In this document: positions 60,702-64,000 of the stretch, piece after piece
Layout: each line of letters opens with the position of its first letter
Position numbering within the stretch: the stretch's first letter is position 1
From: Metabacillus indicus LMG 22858
GTDB lineage: Bacteria; Bacillota; Bacilli; Bacillales; Bacillaceae
DNA: 64,000 nucleotides
NCBI RefSeq assembly: GCF_000708755.2
Contig: NZ_JGVU02000002.1
Span: 744,001 to 808,000 of the forward strand
Direction: 5' to 3'
Translations under genes and position numbers: made by a program
The notes under the pieces: generated by a model
Told to the model about the DNA's origin: nothing
Databases searched by the model: none
The model's input: the letters and a program-made list of their open reading frames with translations, nothing else

Positions 60702-61091
60702 ATGATTGAAATCAAAACATCCTCCCTGAGTGACGGGGAATTTAATAGAGGCGTTTTCGCAACGCGCGACATAAAAAAAGGCGAGATTATCCACGAAGCA
60801 CCGGTAATCCCCTACCCTAACGCAGAGCATGCCCACATTGAAAAAACAACACTGGCTGATTATGCATTCGAGTACGGAAAAAACCACACCTGCATTCTCC
60901 TTGGCTACGGAATGCTCTTCAACCATTCCTATACACCGAATGCCACGTATGACATCAGCTTTGAAAAACACGTTTTTATTTTCAGCGCCTACAAAGACAT
61001 CAAAGCCGGAGAAGAAATTCTCATTAACTACAACGGCGATGAAGAAGATCAGGAACTCCTCTGGTTTGACCGGGAAGACGAAAATAACTAA
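60702..61091 (+). CDS. SET-domain protein
   Basis: A 129-aa stand-alone SET domain. NRGVFATRDIKKGEIIHEAP is the N-SET segment. GYGMLFNHSYTPNATY holds the NHS motif, and IKAGEEILINYNGDEED the GEE(I/L)xxxY motif with catalytic Tyr. This is the fold of protein-lysine methyltransferases, and there are no pre- or post-SET cysteines. A lysine methyl target is unknown. AGGTG lies about seven bases upstream. Confidence 0.88.
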   Translation: MIEIKTSSLSDGEFNRGVFATRDIKKGEIIHEAPVIPYPNAEHAHIEKTTLADYAFEYGKNHTCILLGYGMLFNHSYTPNATYDISFEKHVFIFSAYKDIKAGEEILINYNGDEEDQELLWFDREDENN

Positions 61092-61121
61092 AAAAACTGA
61101 CTCTCAGGAGTCAGTTTTTTT
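61091..61121 (+). terminator. Terminator after the SET gene
   Basis: AAACTGACTC-TCAG-GAGTCAGTTT followed by T. It also touches the VOC stop on the other strand. Confidence 0.9.
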
Positions 61122-61494
61122 ACATGAATTCATAAAACACAATCCGGTTTCCAAATGGATCCCCAACCCTGACTTCACGGGTATTCCATGGCGTCTCTTC
61201 AATCCCCGGCCTGGCGTATTTATACTGTTTAGCTGTCAGGCTGGCATGAAGTGCCTCTATATCTGAGACTTCAATTCTCACAGCTGACCCCGGACAGCAG
61301 TCCCCATAGTTTTCCGAAAGTTGAAGAAGACAAGCCCCGAAGGATATTTGCATGTAAAGAGGCAGTTCTTCTTCAAAACGGTGCTCCCAGTCCACTTTAA
61401 ACCCCAGAAATGAGAGATAAAACTCTCTGGCCTTTTCCTCATCAAATATGCGGAAAATAGGAGTTGGACTTTTCATTTCAAATGCTGGATTCAA
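61120..61494 (-). CDS. Glyoxalase/bleomycin-resistance (VOC) superfamily protein
   Basis: A 124-aa VOC-fold protein. It reads SPTPIFRIFDEEKAREFYLS near the start, then DWEHRFEEELPLYMQISFGA and DPFGNRIVFYE at the C-terminus, close to the glyoxalase superfamily. A TTG start at 61494 (MNPAFEMKSP) fits the family N-terminus and has GGAGG five to six bases upstream. ATG 61476 is the alternative. The activity is not certain from the motifs seen. Confidence 0.82.
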   Translation of the reverse strand: MNPAFEMKSPTPIFRIFDEEKAREFYLSFLGFKVDWEHRFEEELPLYMQISFGACLLQLSENYGDCCPGSAVRIEVSDIEALHASLTAKQYKYARPGIEETPWNTREVRVGDPFGNRIVFYEFM

Positions 61495-61578
61495 TAGCTT
61501 CCTCCCCTTTTTCAATTGACTATTTTCACCCGCTAAAGCTATTCATAAGTGAAACTGGTTTGGCGGTTCTTCACTGGT

Positions 61579-61885
61579 TGATAAGTGCCATAAACAAGAG
61601 AGATTCCTCGTTTGATGGTTCCGTTCTGCCTGATAAGTGCCATCAACAACAGAGATTCCTGGTTTGGTGGTTTCTTTTTGCCTGATAAGTGCTATCAACA
61701 ACAGAGATTCCTGGTTTGGTGGTTCCGTTCTGCCTGATAAGTACCATCAACAACAGAGATTCCTGATTTGGTGGTTTCTTTCTGCCTGATAAGTGCCATC
61801 AACAGCAGAGATTCCTCGTTTGCTGGTTCCTTTCTGCCTGATAAGTACCATCAACAGCAGAGATTCCTGGTTTGATTATTCGAAG
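61579..61885. repeat. Tandem array of a 52-bp TGATAAGT unit
   Basis: TGATAAG(T) begins at 61579, 61631, 61683, 61735, 61787 and 61839, all exactly 52 bp apart. Units contain GYCATCAACA, AGAGATTCCT and GGTTTGGTGG or GGTTTGATGG. CCATCAA and TTGGTGG/TTGATGG can pair within a unit. It lies between the VOC gene and the ABC permease gene. Nothing else is seen in 61495-61913. Confidence 0.93.
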
Positions 61886-61913
61886 CTAGTTATGTCCCAG
61901 CCCTTTTTATTAA

Positions 61914-62642
61914 CTATATTTCTATTTTTTCACTTTTTTTAAGGACTAGCATGAGAAGTACAATTAATGTTAAGCATCCAATAAAGTACTGCAGAGGCGA
62001 AAGTGGATTTGAGCCAACCATGACTGGATAGAAATAACCAGGGAAATTTTCAACTAATTTTGAAAAAAATACGTTGTTAGTGCTCTCCATCACATTGGAC
62101 ATAATATTGTGAAAAAATAGCAGGGACGCTGTCAAAATCCCATAAACTGCACCACTTACGACACCATAAAGTAATAAAAAATATCCGAACAAGAAAAAAG
62201 TCAGCACTAGAAGGAACACGTTAGCAGAGAATCCGAGAAGAAAGGAAATCTTCAACTCTCCAGACACCCCAAGTTGTTGTGCAACTAAAAGTAAGGCAAT
62301 TCCTACTGTCACATATATGAAACTGACCCATAGCGCAATTACGACATTTGCCAGTACATAGTTTTTTCTGTTTAGTTTTGAGTTGTTAATCAATGAGACT
62401 GTCTTTGATGAATAGTCTCTGTTAACAAAATAAAGGGGGTGTAATACAGCAGCGAGCATTCCCAACATACAATAAAAGTTTGAGACATGCTTAATGCTAA
62501 ACGATGCAGCAGTTCCTGTTAGGATGAGATAACTTATGAGTATTGCTGGCCCTAATGCTCCCAATACTCCAACAATCAAATGTCCCCTCTTTACTAACTC
62601 ACTTAAATTGCAGTTAACATAATTTTTAATATCCAATTCCAC
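61914..62642 (-). CDS. ABC exporter permease subunit
   Basis: About 242 aa with six hydrophobic segments, such as IVGVLGALGPAILISYLILT and FLLGFSANVFLLVLTFFLFG. GTG 62642 (MELDIKNY) follows GGGGGTGAAG; a longer TTG start at 62657 is possible. It overlaps the ATPase end by about 17 bp and probably pairs with it as a two-subunit ABC-2-like exporter. The exported substrate is unknown. Confidence 0.8.
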   Translation of the reverse strand: MELDIKNYVNCNLSELVKRGHLIVGVLGALGPAILISYLILTGTAASFSIKHVSNFYCMLGMLAAVLHPLYFVNRDYSSKTVSLINNSKLNRKNYVLANVVIALWVSFIYVTVGIALLLVAQQLGVSGELKISFLLGFSANVFLLVLTFFLFGYFLLLYGVVSGAVYGILTASLLFFHNIMSNVMESTNNVFFSKLVENFPGYFYPVMVGSNPLSPLQYFIGCLTLIVLLMLVLKKSEKIEI

Positions 62643-63495
62643 GTTCTTCACCCCCAAGTTTTTTCATGTAGACATTGCGAAGCGTTTTCTTTTCACTAGT
62701 AAAATCAACTAATTTTAACCCTAATTTATTTAAGAAATGGAAAATATCAGCGTTTTCTGAAGTTGTTTCAATTTCAATTGTTTTTTCACACGAATAAATG
62801 ATACTACCAAACTTTTGATGTTCAATAAAAGTGGCTAATTCATTAGGATGATCGAAAACTAGTTTTAATATATACTGGGTTTTGTCATTGAATTGCTCTT
62901 CTTCAAGAATGTTCCCTTTTTCTAAAAATAAGACACGATTACAGACTCCCTCAATATCTTCTAACTTATGGCTGGATATCAAAACACCCACATTCCGCTC
63001 CTCAGCCATTTTTTTCAATTGCTGTAATACTTGGATGGATGTTTCAATATCCATACCATTTGTCGGCTCATCCAGTACCACGTACTTGGGGTTATTCAAT
63101 AGACTTATAACAATCCCCAACTTTTGCTTCATTCCAAGCGAATATTCCTTTACTTTTTTATTCAATACATCAAATAAATGTAAACTCTTCAAAAGCTCCT
63201 CGTATTCACTAAGCTTGAATTTGTTCCCGTAAATTCTCGAAAAATAAGATAAATGTGCTAGCCCAGTCTTATTACTAAACAGCTTAGGTTCCTCAATCAA
63301 GTATCCTACGTGATTATTGTCTTTAACTGATCCATCAAATTTTTGAATTGTTTGAGCAATTATCTTCATTAGCGTACTTTTTCCAGCGCCATTATTACCA
63401 ACTAAACCAACGATTTCCCCTTGTTTGAAATAAAAAGACAACTCATTTAAAGCGACAGTGTCCTTGTATTTCTTGGAAATTGATTGAATATGCAC
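62626..63495 (-). CDS. ABC transporter ATP-binding protein
   Basis: A 289-aa ATPase. Walker A is LVGNNGAGKSTLMKI, the signature is EYSLGMKQKLGIVISL, Walker B is YVVLDEPTNGMDIE, and the H-loop is LISSHKLEDIE. It resembles the bacitracin/lantibiotic-immunity (BcrA) type exporters. The start is GTG with AGGGGGATGG before it. It works with the downstream permease. Confidence 0.93.
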   Translation of the reverse strand: MHIQSISKKYKDTVALNELSFYFKQGEIVGLVGNNGAGKSTLMKIIAQTIQKFDGSVKDNNHVGYLIEEPKLFSNKTGLAHLSYFSRIYGNKFKLSEYEELLKSLHLFDVLNKKVKEYSLGMKQKLGIVISLLNNPKYVVLDEPTNGMDIETSIQVLQQLKKMAEERNVGVLISSHKLEDIEGVCNRVLFLEKGNILEEEQFNDKTQYILKLVFDHPNELATFIEHQKFGSIIYSCEKTIEIETTSENADIFHFLNKLGLKLVDFTSEKKTLRNVYMKKLGGEERGIGY

Positions 63496-63519
63496 TTAAC
63501 CATCCCCCTGTTTTTTTCA

Positions 63520-63864
63520 TTAATTTGATATATCTTTCCAGTATCGAACGGCAAGATATACTGCTGAAGCCATGAAAGCGATTGAATATTTAAACAAAAA
63601 GAAAATCTGCCACATATAATCTTTCGGAAAAAACATATCGCACAAAATGATTCCACCCAACATGATAAAAGAACTTTTTAAATAAATTTGGTTTGTTCTT
63701 TCGTCCTCTTTACCTATTTTGTTTCGAAGGATAAATATAAGCCCTATGCCCACAAACAAAAGCAGAAAACCGCTAACAATCAGTATGTTCCAATTACCAT
63801 TTGATTGTTCCACCCATGCTTTTAATGGCAAAAAAAGTGTATTTGTTACATAATCAAACATCAT
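63520..63864 (-). CDS. Small membrane protein of the ABC operon
   Basis: About 114 aa. Hydrophobic segments include NILIVSGFLLLFVGIGLIFI, SSFIMLGGIILCDMFF and IFFLFKYSIAFMASAVYLAV. ATG 63864 (MMFDYV) has AGGGG nine bases upstream; 63870 and 63885 are alternatives. It overlaps the end of the regulator by translational coupling. No family name is certain. Confidence 0.72.
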   Translation of the reverse strand: MMFDYVTNTLFLPLKAWVEQSNGNWNILIVSGFLLLFVGIGLIFILRNKIGKEDERTNQIYLKSSFIMLGGIILCDMFFPKDYMWQIFFLFKYSIAFMASAVYLAVRYWKDISN

Positions 63865-64000
63865 TTCCATGATCCCCTTTCTCATAAGTAAAAATTTCGT
63901 TTACATCAACATCAAAAAAATCGGCAATCCGGAAAGCGAGCAGCATGGTGGGAACATAATTTCCTTTTTCCATTACAAAGATGGTTTGTTTGGAAACTCC
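63854..64000 (-). CDS. Cro/C1-type HTH regulator, 5' part cut by window edge
   Basis: Only the last 48 residues are visible, ending at the TGA at 63854. They start GVSKQTIFVMEKGNYVPTML, the recognition helix of a short XRE-type regulator (YgzD/YdeB class), and continue to DVDVNEIFTYEKGDHGNDV. The gene opens the ABC-exporter operon, and its start lies beyond 64000. Confidence 0.85.
   Translation of the reverse strand, partial: GVSKQTIFVMEKGNYVPTMLLAFRIADFFDVDVNEIFTYEKGDHGNDV

Noticed and set aside
1-64000. tRNA, rRNA, insertion sequence or prophage genes
   Set aside because: I looked for tRNA-like ends, transposase motifs and phage structural genes and found none.

Overview
This looks like a stretch of chromosome from a low- to mid-GC Bacillaceae bacterium (Bacillus sensu lato). 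The reasons are strong AGGAGG-type ribosome binding sites, frequent TTG and GTG starts, lipoprotein signal peptides, and gene neighbourhoods known from Bacillus: yodQRST/yodP, cysL-cysJI, citR-citA, yknWX, a class D sortase with its acidic surface substrate, bioB with a BirA-type operator, and speD-speE. I see no rRNA, tRNA, phage, transposase or CRISPR-cas genes. I cannot name the species from the sequence alone.

Layout. 1-8.5 kb: a minus-strand catabolic operon (aminotransferase, two CoA-transferase subunits, M20 deacylase, aldehyde dehydrogenase, YodP/AblB-like acetyltransferase) ending in a sigma-54 enhancer-binding regulator. A consensus cre site lies upstream. 8.5-15.5 kb: small membrane and acetyltransferase genes, speD-speE, and a minus-strand stress cassette (Spx paralogue, small alarmone synthetase, MarR). 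Two tiny zinc-ribbon genes and a frameshifted GNAT gene flank this cassette. 15.6-25 kb: amidase, Nudix hydrolase, an amino-acid ABC transporter without its ATPase, a DMT exporter, a serine hydrolase, and an XRE-centred group with a membrane-anchored PstS-like protein and an acidic lipoprotein. 25-35 kb: sulfite reductase cysJI with a divergent LysR gene, a CDF metal exporter, a secreted M14 carboxypeptidase, bioB, and a PrsA-like foldase. 35-44 kb: cardiolipin synthase, BrnQ, a lipoprotein, alkaline phosphatase under a PhoP-type box, and an MFS/ArsR pair. 44-50.7 kb: an ECF sigma factor-PadR-FtsW/RodA-like operon, a stand-alone MurG, and divergent citR-citA. 50.7-64 kb: sortase and substrate, GDPD phosphodiesterase, a yknWX pair lacking yknYZ, PEP carboxylase, a SET-domain protein, a VOC protein, and an ABC exporter operon led by a regulator cut off by the window edge.

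The most unusual signal is in the gaps between genes. Two tandem arrays of unrelated sequence (32.7 and 61.6 kb) both have a period of exactly 52 bp and both carry dyad symmetry. Three other gaps (43.8, 53.4 and 60.5 kb) hold short repeats spaced exactly 21 bp apart. On one strand, nearly every unit of these starts with a TWAC-like tetramer. One of them sits inside a larger 207-bp tandem repeat. A further dispersed element of about 120 bp occurs four times at the left edge and once near 12.4 kb. None of these explains itself as coding sequence or CRISPR. They are the best candidates here for an undescribed class of element.

Regulatory sites legible by eye include a perfect cre site, a BirA-type box, a PhoP-type direct repeat, a 13-bp-arm palindrome in front of the Spx/alarmone/MarR operon, an ArsR-family palindrome, and shared half-sites in the XRE region.
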